Below, piece after piece: positions 16,717 to 25,319 of a stretch of 38,248 bases of DNA. This DNA comes from Fidelibacterota bacterium (GTDB lineage: Bacteria; Fidelibacterota; UBA8477). The notes below the pieces were generated by a model. That model was not told where the DNA came from, searched no databases, and saw only the letters and a program-made list of their open reading frames with translations. A program made the translations under genes and the position numbers. The DNA is taken from assembly GCA_021734045.1 (NCBI GenBank), contig JAIPJR010000016.1:1-38248 (forward strand), given 5' to 3'. The stretch's first letter is position 1. Every line of letters starts with the position of its first letter.

Positions 16717-17451
16717 CTAATCGGTCAGATATTGAACCATCTCCCGCTTGGGGACAATTTCAAAAATTGGAATGGGCGTCTCTTTTCCGCCCTGAATCCA
16801 GGTTTGGAAGAAGGCTTCCTCTTCGGGCAGGGTATGATCTACCATTTTAAAACGCTCAGCCAGGACGTAAACCGGGATTCCTGATGTGCAAGCCTGCTCC
16901 ACCAGCATTTTGGTACCGAATTTATTTACGAATTCATTTTGTCGAAGCCAATCAGCTCCCAAAAGTAGAACATCCACATCGCGCACATGGTTCACCAGTT
17001 CAATATCCGGTACACAATGGACGGAAATTCGGGCACCCCGGAGCCGCTCTGCCAACGCCACACCCTCCCGGGCGGGTAAACTTTCGGCGCAAATCACCCG
17101 GTCCACTTGCTCGTTCAATTTGATGAGTGTTGACTCCACAATGGAGCTACGACTAAACGTGAGAAAGCGTTTGAAGCGTTTTAATGGCTCCAGCGCCTGG
17201 TGAATTACTTCGCGTTTACCATGCCTGACCAGGTGCGTGATTTCAGTAATGGATTCGGATGTGATACCGTGTTTTTTGAAAAAGGCTTCGGTAAAATGCC
17301 ACACCGCCATCACAGGGAAGGCATTCTGAAGCAATAAAATACCTTCATCAATCTGTTCTTTATCAGACTGTTGGATGAGGTTGATGAACTCAGCCAAGAG
17401 GGCTGATGAACCCAATTCCCGGTTATTGGCAAGGGCTTTGAATTTGTCCAC
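16717..17451 (-). CDS. eIF2B alpha/beta/delta-like family protein
   Basis: A 244-residue cytoplasmic protein of the IF2B-like superfamily, which includes methylthioribose-1-phosphate isomerase, ribose-1,5-bisphosphate isomerase and eIF2B regulatory subunits. Signature blocks are FLTFSRSSIVESTL, ICAESLPAREGVALAERL, DVLLLGADWL and FVNKFGTKMLVEQA. The Cys before AES and the Asp of GAD are in the positions of the catalytic pair in the isomerases, so a sugar-phosphate isomerase-like activity is possible. The protein is shorter than MtnA (~340). Start is a GTG sharing one base with the stop of the peptidase gene upstream (TAGTG), with AAGGGAAA as Shine-Dalgarno. Why a nucleotide/sugar enzyme would be coupled to an exported peptidase is unclear. 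Confidence 0.82.
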   Translation of the reverse strand: MDKFKALANNRELGSSALLAEFINLIQQSDKEQIDEGILLLQNAFPVMAVWHFTEAFFKKHGITSESITEITHLVRHGKREVIHQALEPLKRFKRFLTFSRSSIVESTLIKLNEQVDRVICAESLPAREGVALAERLRGARISVHCVPDIELVNHVRDVDVLLLGADWLRQNEFVNKFGTKMLVEQACTSGIPVYVLAERFKMVDHTLPEEEAFFQTWIQGGKETPIPIFEIVPKREMVQYLTD

Positions 17452-18842
17452 TATTTCCCTTTTATCATTAAATACATGGGATCCCAGGGCGGTAACGTTA
17501 CCGGCTGGCCAGTCAATGCCGTTTTCATTTCCCGCGTGATAAATTTTTCATGGACGATCGAACCGTATAGGTATTGATCGAACCAGGCATCCGTCATGGT
17601 CCAGTAGCCGTCACGCCCTCGCTCCGTTCCCCAGGAATTTTCCACCAACCATTGACGAGGCTTGCCATTCACTACATCCACCCCAACAAAAACCATGGCG
17701 TGAGTAGGAATCGATTCACGGAATAACAACTGCTCCGACCGGGTAAGGGAGATATCCACACCCAGGAGCGCCTCAAAATCATAAATCCCCATTACCATGG
17801 CACCATCATCACCCAGATGCTGCTGTCCCACATCACAGCCAAACCATACCGGTTGGTCATTTAGAACCGACTGCAGGGTGGCCTGTTTTAAATCCGCCAT
17901 GGGAACATTGAGCACGAACATGTCCGGCTTTTCGAACAAGTCCCGGTCTAGACTGATTTCATAGGTCTGAAAATATTCCTGCAGTGGATTGGTGAGCAGG
18001 TAAACATACTCATCAAGATTAGCCTCCACCGCCTGGCGGGCGAATTCCACGGGCGTGTAGGTTTTGGGCTTGCTGATGTCTCCATCCTTATCCTCATACT
18101 GCCACGTGAATGACTGAGGCGGTTCTCCCAGTGTCAATACCAGCACGCGGTAAATATCTTGTAAAGCGGCCTCCCGAATCTGATGCGCGTCCTCAATGGA
18201 CATGCCGGTTTTATTCCCATTCATAATGCCCGCGGCGGCTTTGCGAAGGCGCTTGGACAATACATCATTCAAATCTCCCGTGTGAGAACTGGCGTAAGTC
18301 TCAGGCATGGCGTACATGGGCACCAAACCATACTTCTCCACCAAATCAACCACCATGTTCCATTGTCCGCCATCACCAATGGGATGCTGCAAGAGCCAGG
18401 TTAATTCACGGTCATTGGGATTCCGGCTGCGCCAGTCAATTACCTGATTCAGAAACAGATTTGCCTTTTCCATTTTGTCGTAGAAGAACAGAAAATTTTG
18501 TGAAAATTCAAATTCAGCCAGGTCGAATTCCTCGATCATGCGGGGACGTAAAATATTAAGTCCGGCAAAAAGCCAGCAGCGCCCGCTGCTTTTTTGATTG
18601 GTAATACCCGTCACCTCAATCTTGTGTGAAAAGAACTGATTTTGGGCGATGCGTGTCTCCCGGTCAATCGCCAATTCTTTCATCCCGTGATCAGCCAAAG
18701 CATTCCCGGTTGCCTTAATGACTGTGGGATCGCCCAATCCGGTATTGAACCGGGCAAAATCATTGGATGTGAGAGCGCCTTGCTGACCCCCGGCCAGGCT
18801 GAAAAGTCCTGTTGCCAGGATCAAAAGCATTACACGTTGCAT
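17451..18842 (-). CDS. exported C1B cysteine peptidase (bleomycin hydrolase/PepC family)
   Basis: A 463-residue papain-fold peptidase of the C1B family. The catalytic triad is visible: Cys in QKSSGRCWLFAGLN (~80), His in THAMVFVGVDVV (~385) and Asn in WLVENSWGTERGRDGYW (~410). Typical PepC/bleomycin hydrolases are cytosolic aminopeptidases, but this one begins MQRVMLLILATGLFSLAGGQ, a signal peptide, so it should act in the periplasm or outside. The start at 18842 is chosen over the track's 18875 because AGGAGG lies 6 bases upstream and the signal peptide begins there. The C-terminal residues (MIKGK) do not match the usual self-trimming tail that I know from the cytosolic enzymes. It overlaps the IF2B-like gene by one base, indicating a two-gene operon. 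Confidence 0.9.
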   Translation of the reverse strand: MQRVMLLILATGLFSLAGGQQGALTSNDFARFNTGLGDPTVIKATGNALADHGMKELAIDRETRIAQNQFFSHKIEVTGITNQKSSGRCWLFAGLNILRPRMIEEFDLAEFEFSQNFLFFYDKMEKANLFLNQVIDWRSRNPNDRELTWLLQHPIGDGGQWNMVVDLVEKYGLVPMYAMPETYASSHTGDLNDVLSKRLRKAAAGIMNGNKTGMSIEDAHQIREAALQDIYRVLVLTLGEPPQSFTWQYEDKDGDISKPKTYTPVEFARQAVEANLDEYVYLLTNPLQEYFQTYEISLDRDLFEKPDMFVLNVPMADLKQATLQSVLNDQPVWFGCDVGQQHLGDDGAMVMGIYDFEALLGVDISLTRSEQLLFRESIPTHAMVFVGVDVVNGKPRQWLVENSWGTERGRDGYWTMTDAWFDQYLYGSIVHEKFITREMKTALTGQPVTLPPWDPMYLMIKGK

Positions 18843-19118
18843 ATCAATCCTCCTGAGTGAAATGCAGTTCTGCAAATTGACTGCCAGATTCTATGGAAGG
18901 ACCACAGATTATTTATTTGCAATGGGCCTAAGGGTGTTGTGTAGCTTATAGAGGCGTGTGAAATATTTCAGGCCACGCTAAAATTTAGGACCCGCTTTTG
19001 AGAATTGGGAAATGCGCTTTGGATTTTGTTTCAGCTTTGGTGCTTGTGAATCGTGATTTTGCCGATGAGTGCTTCTCCGGCTACTTGCAGAGCCGTCACG
19101 TACATCGATTTGTGAAAA

Positions 19119-19676
19119 TTACAGCTGCCCCACCAGTCGCAGTGTGGATTCCAGCAGGAAATAAAATACGATAGCCCAGGCCGCACCATGCAGCCAGCCC
19201 GCGATCACATCCAGTAAGTAATGCGCACCACAGTACATGCGTGAGTACCCAACCAAAAGGGTCAGGGGAATAAACACCCACAGCAAAGCAGGAAAGTACA
19301 AACCCACTGCGGTACAGACTGCGGCGGTGTTGGTGGCGTGATTAGACGGGAATGATTTCTTTCCCGAATTCATGATCCCCAAGGGCTGAATTTCTGTGAT
19401 TGTTTTAGCGGGTCGTCGGCGGTCGGTGGCGGGCTTGATAAGCCTGGAATTAATGCCGTCTGACAGCCCGCCCGCCGCAGCACCGATCACCATGGCGGCA
19501 AGCCCTGTCCGCCAATCGGAATAGATGAGAATTCCAAAGAACAATACCACAGCCCAAATCCATTGATAGGGATTGGAAATAGCAATCATCAACGGGTCCA
19601 GCCAAGCCCGGCGTCCCGGTCCTGCAACCCAATAAGCCCATTTTTCTTCAAGCGGATGAATGGGGATTTTCAGCAT
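19119..19676 (-). CDS. PAP2-family membrane phosphatase
   Basis: A 185-residue integral membrane protein with the three PAP2 motifs: KPATDRRRP (motif 1), PSNHATNT (motif 2) and SRMYCGAHYLLDV (motif 3, SR-x5-H-x3-D). About five to six hydrophobic segments are visible, including WAVVLFFGILIY and LLWVFIPLTLLVGY. Members dephosphorylate phosphatidic acid, undecaprenyl diphosphate or phosphatidylglycerol phosphate at the outer face of the inner membrane; the sequence does not decide which. The ATG at 19676 heads a normal length for the family. It is divergent from the M32 carboxypeptidase gene across a 142-base gap that must hold both promoters. The 276 bases between its 3' end and the C1B peptidase gene contain nothing I can name. 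Confidence 0.88.
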   Translation of the reverse strand: MLKIPIHPLEEKWAYWVAGPGRRAWLDPLMIAISNPYQWIWAVVLFFGILIYSDWRTGLAAMVIGAAAGGLSDGINSRLIKPATDRRRPAKTITEIQPLGIMNSGKKSFPSNHATNTAAVCTAVGLYFPALLWVFIPLTLLVGYSRMYCGAHYLLDVIAGWLHGAAWAIVFYFLLESTLRLVGQL

Positions 19677-19818
19677 GCTGGAAAAATTGAAAAACCGGCG
19701 CCAAATTCCTAATTAAACTTCTCCCAAAACCAATGAATCCTTATGGATGGAATCCGTGCTTCCGGTATTATCTTTGCCCCCTGAAAAGCGGATTGATATG
19801 TAAATAGAAGGAGAAATT

Positions 19819-21333
19819 ATGTCAGCTTTGGAAAATGTTTTAAATGAATTAAAGAAAATTAGCTATTTGAGAGGTGCAGAAGCCCTGCTCAGTTGGGACC
19901 AGGAAACCTACATGCCGGAAGGCGCTGGAGATGCCCGCTCCAATCAAATCGCCCATATTTCCACGCTGCTGCATAATACACTGGTGGGTGAAACCATGTC
20001 CAAAAATCTGGGCGAACTGGTGGATTTGGGATCTGGAAAAATCCGGGATGAATCCCTGCCTGCTCGTGAACAGCGCCGGTTGAAGGAAATTTGGCGGGAT
20101 TATCATCACGCCGCTGCACTGCCCTCAGAATTTGTGGAAGAGGTTTCCAAGCACGCCTCCAGAAGTCAGCAATTGTGGGTAAAAGCCCGCCAGGCTAACG
20201 ATTTCTCCATGTTCCAACCCTCGCTGGAGAAGACGGTCGAATACAAACACCGGGAGATTGAATACCTGGGGAAATTGGACACACCTTATGACACGCTGTT
20301 GGATGAGTTCGAACCGCATATGACCTCGGCGAAGGTGACAGAACTGTTTTCCGAAATTCGCAGCCGTCTGGTACCCTTGATTCAGGATATTACGGCGGTG
20401 AAGGATCGTGTGGATAATTCGATTTTGAAAAAAGATTACCCCATCGAGCAGCAGTGGGACTTTGGAATGAGCATGCTGAAGGCCATGGGATTTGATATGG
20501 TGTATGGACGCCAGGATAAATCCGCTCATCCCTTTACCACCTCCACCCATCCCACCGATGTGCGGGTAACGACCCGACTCATGGCCAATGACCTGAAGTC
20601 AGCCCTATTGAGCACACTCCATGAGGGCGGGCATGGTTTGTATGAACAGGGGTTACCGGGGGAGGAGGCTGACAATCCGTTTGGTGAGGCCATTTCCCTG
20701 GGCATCCATGAAAGTCAGTCCCGATTGTGGGAAAATCTGGTGGGCTTAAGCCGTCCGTTCTGGGCATTCGCCTATCCCAAATTGCAGGAATATTTTCCGG
20801 AGTCCCTGACGAATGTGCCGGAGGATGATTTTTACAAGGCGATGAACAAGGTGGAGCCCAGTCTGATCCGGGTGGAAGCCGACGAGGCTACTTATAACCT
20901 CCATATCATGGTGCGCTATGAAATTGAGAAACTGCTGATTAATGAAAATTACCCCGTGGCGAAACTCCCGGAATTGTGGAATGACAAGATGGAGGAATAT
21001 CTGGGAATTCGACCCGATAAAGATGCTAACGGTGTGCTGCAGGATGTCCACTGGTCTTTTGGTGCCATTGGCTATTTTCCCACCTACACGCTGGGGAATC
21101 TGTATAGCGCAATGTGGTTTAATCAGGCTCAGCAGGAAATCCGGGATTTGAATGGTAAAATGGCCCAGGGTGACCTTCTGCCGCTGCGGGATTGGCTGCG
21201 GGAGAAAATTCATCGCCATGGTCGCAGCAAGACAGCAGATGAGCTGGTGCGGGAGATTACTGGAGAGGAGCTGTCAGCCAAACCGTTCCTGGATTACCTG
21301 GAAAAGAAATACCAGGGTATTTACGGGTTATAA
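19819..21333 (+). CDS. carboxypeptidase Taq-type metallocarboxypeptidase (M32)
   Basis: A 504-residue cytoplasmic zinc peptidase removing C-terminal residues from peptides. The zinc motif HEGGH lies in LLSTLHEGGHGLYEQG (~265-280), and the third ligand and substrate-binding blocks are in LGIHESQSRLWEN and SLIRVEADEATYNLHI. Length agrees with M32 enzymes (about 500). There is no signal peptide. The start ATG has AAGGAG 6 bases upstream. It precedes gpmA by 93 bases on the same strand and may be cotranscribed, though the two functions are unrelated. A CCTGAGCCTGACGAAG sequence in the gap is loosely like the intergenic repeat at 8624. Confidence 0.93.
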   Translation: MSALENVLNELKKISYLRGAEALLSWDQETYMPEGAGDARSNQIAHISTLLHNTLVGETMSKNLGELVDLGSGKIRDESLPAREQRRLKEIWRDYHHAAALPSEFVEEVSKHASRSQQLWVKARQANDFSMFQPSLEKTVEYKHREIEYLGKLDTPYDTLLDEFEPHMTSAKVTELFSEIRSRLVPLIQDITAVKDRVDNSILKKDYPIEQQWDFGMSMLKAMGFDMVYGRQDKSAHPFTTSTHPTDVRVTTRLMANDLKSALLSTLHEGGHGLYEQGLPGEEADNPFGEAISLGIHESQSRLWENLVGLSRPFWAFAYPKLQEYFPESLTNVPEDDFYKAMNKVEPSLIRVEADEATYNLHIMVRYEIEKLLINENYPVAKLPELWNDKMEEYLGIRPDKDANGVLQDVHWSFGAIGYFPTYTLGNLYSAMWFNQAQQEIRDLNGKMAQGDLLPLRDWLREKIHRHGRSKTADELVREITGEELSAKPFLDYLEKKYQGIYGL

Positions 21334-21426
21334 TATAGAAAAATAGTGAAAAAAATAGATGCCTGAGCCTGACGAAGAGCAATTTTTCTCACGCTGACAG
21401 GGAAAAGACTGGAGAGATAAAAAACC

Positions 21427-22173
21427 ATGTACAAAGTCGTTTTATTACGCCACGGCGAAAGTGTGTGGAACAAAGAAAACCGCTTCACCGGCTGGACAGA
21501 TGTGGATTTATCTAAAAAGGGAATTGACGAGGCTCATGCAGCTGGCGCGGTGTTAAAGCAAGAGGGATTTACATTTGATCTGGCCTTCACATCGGTGCTG
21601 AAGCGCGCCATCCGCACACTGTGGATCACGCTGGACGATATGGATTTGATGTGGATTCCGGTTCATCGGAACTGGCGGTTGAACGAGCGGCATTACGGCG
21701 CTCTGCAGGGGTTAAACAAAGCCGAAACAGCAAAAAAGTTCGGTGATGACCAGGTCCTGGTCTGGCGCCGGTCGTATGATACACCACCACCGGTGCTGGA
21801 AAAAACCGACGAACGCTGGCCGGGTCATGATCGCCGTTACGCGGACTTACCAGAATCCGATCTGCCGCTTACCGAATGCCTGAAGGATACGGTCAACCGC
21901 TTCCTGCCGTATTGGCTTCAGGAAATCGCACCGGTTATCAAATCGGGTAAACGGGTCATTATCGCGGCACATGGAAATTCACTGCGTGCGCTGGTAAAAT
22001 ACCTGGATGATGTTTCTGACGAAGCGATTGTGAAGCTAAATATTCCCACGGGAATGCCGCTGGTTTATGAGTTGGATGAAAAGCTGAAGCCCGTTAAATC
22101 ATATTACCTGGGTGACGAGGAAAAGGTCAAGGCAGCCATGCAGGCAGTGGCAAATCAGGGTAAGGCGAAATAG
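21427..22173 (+). CDS. gpmA: 2,3-bisphosphoglycerate-dependent phosphoglycerate mutase
   Basis: A 248-residue glycolytic enzyme interconverting 3- and 2-phosphoglycerate through a phosphohistidine. The catalytic block [20 protein letters not shown] carries the phosphorylated His. [19 protein letters not shown] and the second His in [16 protein letters not shown] complete the site. The C-terminal tail ([13 protein letters not shown]) is present, as in full-length BPG-dependent mutases. The ATG follows GGAGAG by about 10 bases. The gene is convergent with the flavoprotein gene; the 105-base gap shows no convincing terminator. Confidence 0.96.
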   Translation: MYKVVLLRHGESVWNKENRFTGWTDVDLSKKGIDEAHAAGAVLKQEGFTFDLAFTSVLKRAIRTLWITLDDMDLMWIPVHRNWRLNERHYGALQGLNKAETAKKFGDDQVLVWRRSYDTPPPVLEKTDERWPGHDRRYADLPESDLPLTECLKDTVNRFLPYWLQEIAPVIKSGKRVIIAAHGNSLRALVKYLDDVSDEAIVKLNIPTGMPLVYELDEKLKPVKSYYLGDEEKVKAAMQAVANQGKAK

Positions 22174-22278
22174 TACTCCGGATAAATTTCATTTAGTTTC
22201 GAATGCATTCCCAACATTGGCGTGGGGATTGAATTTTCATCTTTCGTTGCTACTGTCTCATCCCTCACATGACCCAGC

Positions 22279-23493
22279 TTATGCCAACTGTCCCGCGACA
22301 AAACCCGTTGTCCAGGCCGCTTGGAAATTAAATCCACCGGTAATCCCGTCAATATCCAGAACTTCCCCGGCGAAATAGAGATTGGGGCAAACCTTACTTT
22401 CCAAAGTCTGTGTATTCACGCTCCCCAGGCTCACACCACCACAGGTGACAAATTCCTCTTTAAATGTGGTCTTTCCACTCATGGTGTACCGGTCCGCAGT
22501 GAGAACCTGCAGAAGCTGATTCAGATTCCTCCGACTCAATTCGCGCCAGCGTGTTCCTAAAATTAACCCACAGCGTTCCAGGAGAAAATGCCACAACCGT
22601 TCCGGCATTTCAAAGGGCCTGACCCGTGACAATTGTCGTTGACCCCATGTGGCGATTGTTTCTTGGAAGCGCGCCAAAACCACATTTTCATTTGTCAGGT
22701 TTATCCAGTTCACCCGTACCGTACAGTCGTAGTTGAGCTCAGCCAGCTTGCGCGAGGCCAGCGCAGATAATTGTAAAATTGCCGGACCACTAAAACCCCA
22801 GTGGGTGATGAGCAGTGGTCCTGTGGCGTGGTATTTTGTCCCGTCAATACTCACCCGGGCGGTTTTCATGCCCAGTCCCGGTAGACGGGTAATGTGGTCC
22901 CGGGGCAGATTAAAGGTGAACAGGGACGGCACCGGTTCCACAATGTCATGCCCCAGTCGTTCAAGCCACACCAAACCACTAGGTTTCGGAGAACCTCCGG
23001 TTGCCACGATAACCTTATTGAATGTTCGCGAAACCGGTTTCCGGCCTGAAAAACACAACCCCAGACCCTCAGCAGTCATCCGAATTTCTGAAATGCCACT
23101 GTTCAATACGAGGTCGATTCCCAGCCGCTCAGCCTCTTTTAAAAAACAATCCACAATGCTCCGGGATGTCCGGGATTTTGGGAACACACGGTTATCAGGA
23201 TCAACCACCAGCGGTACACCGCGCTGCTGAAACCACGCCATGGCATCCTGGTTATCAAAACGATGAAAGAGTCGTTTCAGTGCATTCCCACCCCGTGGAT
23301 AAGCGGCGATTAATTGCGTACGGGAGGGCGTTCCATTGGTCACATTGCAGCGCCCGCCACCGGAAATTCTCACCTTGGCCAAGACCTGGCCGGATTTTTC
23401 AAAAATGGTTACAACAGACCGGGGAAATGTCTCTTTTGCTGTAATGGCTGCGAAGTATCCCGCTGCGCCACCACCAATGACCGCGATATTCAA
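22279..23493 (-). CDS. BaiN/HI0933-like FAD-dependent oxidoreductase
   Basis: A 404-residue flavoprotein of the HI0933/YhiN/BaiN family. The Rossmann FAD motif is at the very N-terminus (IAVIGGGAAGYFAAI), followed by the family hallmark KVRISGGGRCNVTN. KVIVATGGSPKPSG marks the second part of the FAD domain, and the C-terminal EFVTCGGVSLGSVN and YFAGEVLDIDGITGGFNFQ close the site. The family includes an enzyme acting on bile acid intermediates in gut clostridia, but most members have no known substrate and I would not transfer that role. The start is a TTG at 23493: an in-frame stop lies close upstream and there is no ATG, and no clear Shine-Dalgarno. The protein is soluble. Confidence 0.9.
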   Translation of the reverse strand: MNIAVIGGGAAGYFAAITAKETFPRSVVTIFEKSGQVLAKVRISGGGRCNVTNGTPSRTQLIAAYPRGGNALKRLFHRFDNQDAMAWFQQRGVPLVVDPDNRVFPKSRTSRSIVDCFLKEAERLGIDLVLNSGISEIRMTAEGLGLCFSGRKPVSRTFNKVIVATGGSPKPSGLVWLERLGHDIVEPVPSLFTFNLPRDHITRLPGLGMKTARVSIDGTKYHATGPLLITHWGFSGPAILQLSALASRKLAELNYDCTVRVNWINLTNENVVLARFQETIATWGQRQLSRVRPFEMPERLWHFLLERCGLILGTRWRELSRRNLNQLLQVLTADRYTMSGKTTFKEEFVTCGGVSLGSVNTQTLESKVCPNLYFAGEVLDIDGITGGFNFQAAWTTGFVAGQLA

Positions 23494-23608
23494 GAGTCGC
23501 TGCTTCTAATTTCATTCATACATCACGCTGCCTCCGTTCATACTCAAAACTAATCGATTCACGGATGGTTTCGTTCAGAAATTATACCGGCGGAGCTGAG
23601 AATCTTCC

Positions 23609-24010
23609 TCATTGCCAGATCGCCAGAATAATGCCGGCCATCGTTAGTCCCAAAAAATGATAACTGATGTTGATGAAATAGAGACGGATGCCCTTGTTGG
23701 CGAAAAATATCTCGTCGGCGCATGTGACCACCACAAATCCCAGCCAAATCCAGAATGCGGTTTCCAAACCACCCAGCCAGGTGTCAGCCTGAGTGTAATG
23801 AATAAAATGTGCCAGGATGTACACGCTCAATACCCTGGCCAGGAATGTGAATATCATCGCCTGGGTGGGATTTTTTTGATCCCGCGGTGATGAAGTCACC
23901 AATTGCTGCCAGATTTTTCCAAACAGGAGCAAATACCAGATGGCTCCCAGCAGAAAAGACCCTGCAGCAGCCACCAGTACGGCCCATAAGTGAATAGAAA
24001 TCACTTCCAT
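23609..24010 (-). CDS. DUF1761 family small membrane protein
   Basis: A 133-residue protein with about four membrane helices (e.g. LWAVLVAAAGSFLLGAIWYL, FTFLARVLSVYILAHFI, AFWIWLGFVVVTCADEIFF). The pattern of a short tryptophan/tyrosine-rich first helix followed by the LFGKIWQQL loop fits the DUF1761 family. Function is unknown in the family as far as I know. A strong Shine-Dalgarno (GGAGGT) lies directly upstream of the ATG at 24010. It is separated from the flavoprotein gene by 115 bases on the same strand. Confidence 0.75.
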   Translation of the reverse strand: MEVISIHLWAVLVAAAGSFLLGAIWYLLLFGKIWQQLVTSSPRDQKNPTQAMIFTFLARVLSVYILAHFIHYTQADTWLGGLETAFWIWLGFVVVTCADEIFFANKGIRLYFINISYHFLGLTMAGIILAIWQ

Positions 24011-24326
24011 AATACCTCCGGTTAAAATGCTGTCAAGTGTGGCTGAAATTAGGTAGAAAACGCGTTAATACCAATAAAAACAGACAGATGAAATATTAGT
24101 GAAAATGGTAGTGCGCGAGCAGGCGGTATTTGCCAGGGGGCGTTTCAAGTTATGGTTGGTAAATTTATGGCTAACGATCCGAATCAAAGTGCCGACTAAA
24201 ATTGGGGAGTAAATTGGTCTGGTTTGGGAAGGAGAAATCAGCCGGGAAAACAAAACCCCTGTAAAAACAGGGGCTTTGGTAGATTTCGCGAGAAAATGTG
24301 GATAAGTTGTTAAAAACCTGAATAGG
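24011..24326. other. intergenic region upstream of DUF1761 gene
   Basis: This 316-base gap contains the terminator of the preceding DUF3501 gene (24256-24273) and presumably the DUF1761 promoter, which I cannot locate. No ORF in it is convincing. Confidence 0.5.
24252..24273 (-). terminator. rho-independent terminator after DUF3501 gene
   Basis: Read on the minus strand, CCCCTGT and ACAGGGG form a 7-base stem around four T and are followed by TTTTGTTTT. It lies about 55 bases after the DUF3501 stop and probably ends the Fe-S/DUF1801/DUF3501 transcript. Confidence 0.75.
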
Positions 24327-24881
24327 TCATGATTTCAAATCCTCTGCCAGGGCGGTTTGAACATCGCCGGATAATTCACTTTCCAATGTCAAATCCGGGT
24401 GATCCGACCCTAAAGCTACCGGGACCTTACCCTGCGTGTCGAATTTTAGGTATTGCACCGAAGAGAGACGGTCCTGACCTAACTGGCGCGGATCGAATTT
24501 AGCATAAGCTTTGGAGCCATCCTTCAATTTGGCATATAAATGCTCAGGGAGTTTTACCCACTGCCGTAATTTCACATCACGCTCCCCTTTGTCATCAATC
24601 TCAATGAGCAGCGTACATCCCAATTCGCCGTCACCACCCAAAATCTCATTGTAGGTATCAATCTCGTGCTGGATATCCTCTTCCCGTACCAACTTCTCAA
24701 TCCGCATCATTTCTTGAATTTGATAGCACATGGTGTCGCGATTTTCAAACAGGAAGGTGAGGTCATCTCCCAGATGAACCCGGCGACGGTCTTTAGCCGC
24801 GAGAACGTCCGGACGAATCTCCTCCCGTTTTTCGGTGTAGGTCATATAATCCAGAATTTCACTTCGTTCGATGGGTTTCAT
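24327..24881 (-). CDS. DUF3501 family protein
   Basis: A 184-residue soluble protein I recognise as DUF3501 from its N-terminal MKPIERSEILDYMTYTEKRE, the RRRVHLGDDLTFLFENRDTM block and the MMRIEKLVREEDIQHEIDTYN segment. The function is not known. Family members typically sit beside rubrerythrin and a two-CCG-domain Fe-S protein, exactly as here, so a part in peroxide or redox defence is likely. It has a single Cys (GELGC) plus the Cys of TMCYQ and no evident metal motif. Its ATG follows the TAA of the DUF1801 gene without a gap (TAAATG), with GAGAGGG as ribosome site, so the two are coupled. It is the last gene of the cluster. Confidence 0.85.
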   Translation of the reverse strand: MKPIERSEILDYMTYTEKREEIRPDVLAAKDRRRVHLGDDLTFLFENRDTMCYQIQEMMRIEKLVREEDIQHEIDTYNEILGGDGELGCTLLIEIDDKGERDVKLRQWVKLPEHLYAKLKDGSKAYAKFDPRQLGQDRLSSVQYLKFDTQGKVPVALGSDHPDLTLESELSGDVQTALAEDLKS

Positions 24882-25265
24882 TTATTTCCCTCTCTTTAAT
24901 TTTACTTTTTCTCTGTTTTCCGCCGCTCTAAACAACACCATTTGCTGGATTACATCGTAAGGAATTGGTTGATCCAGCGGAAATTGCACGGCTCCTTTTG
25001 AGCTTTTGTAAGCTGACAATTCTTTTTGAAACTGCTGGATGCCACTGGGGGCAGGATAAAAACCAATGTGCCTTTTGCATACCGCAAAATGAACCAAATT
25101 ACCATTCAGAAAGAAGGTGGGCATTTGATAACTCATCTTCTCTTCACCGTCAGGAGCGGCTTCCCGAATCGTTAACCGGATTTTTTCCAGAATTTCCTGA
25201 AGCTGAGACGGAAAAGCTGCGATATATCTATCAATGCTATCGGGTATTTGCGCATCAGGTTTCAA
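24882..25265 (-). CDS. DUF1801 domain protein (YdhG-like, frataxin-like fold)
   Basis: A 127-residue protein from the chosen start. The body reads IDRYIAAFPSQLQEILEKIR, then EAAPDGEEKMSYQMPTF and HIGFYPAPSG, the standard DUF1801 pattern. Some members (B. subtilis YdhG) have been described as frataxin-like iron chaperones, which would suit a cluster with rubrerythrin and an Fe-S protein; I infer this only by family and position. The track start at 25310 is a TTG without ribosome site. I prefer the TTG at 25265, preceded by GGAG at 8 bases and giving the usual family N-terminus length. It begins 54 bases after the Fe-S gene and abuts the DUF3501 gene. Confidence 0.82.
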   Translation of the reverse strand: MKPDAQIPDSIDRYIAAFPSQLQEILEKIRLTIREAAPDGEEKMSYQMPTFFLNGNLVHFAVCKRHIGFYPAPSGIQQFQKELSAYKSSKGAVQFPLDQPIPYDVIQQMVLFRAAENREKVKLKRGK

Positions 25266-25319
25266 AGTGAACGCTCCGGTAATTTGAATCCACTTTGAAT
25301 AATTGAGCAAATTGATGTG

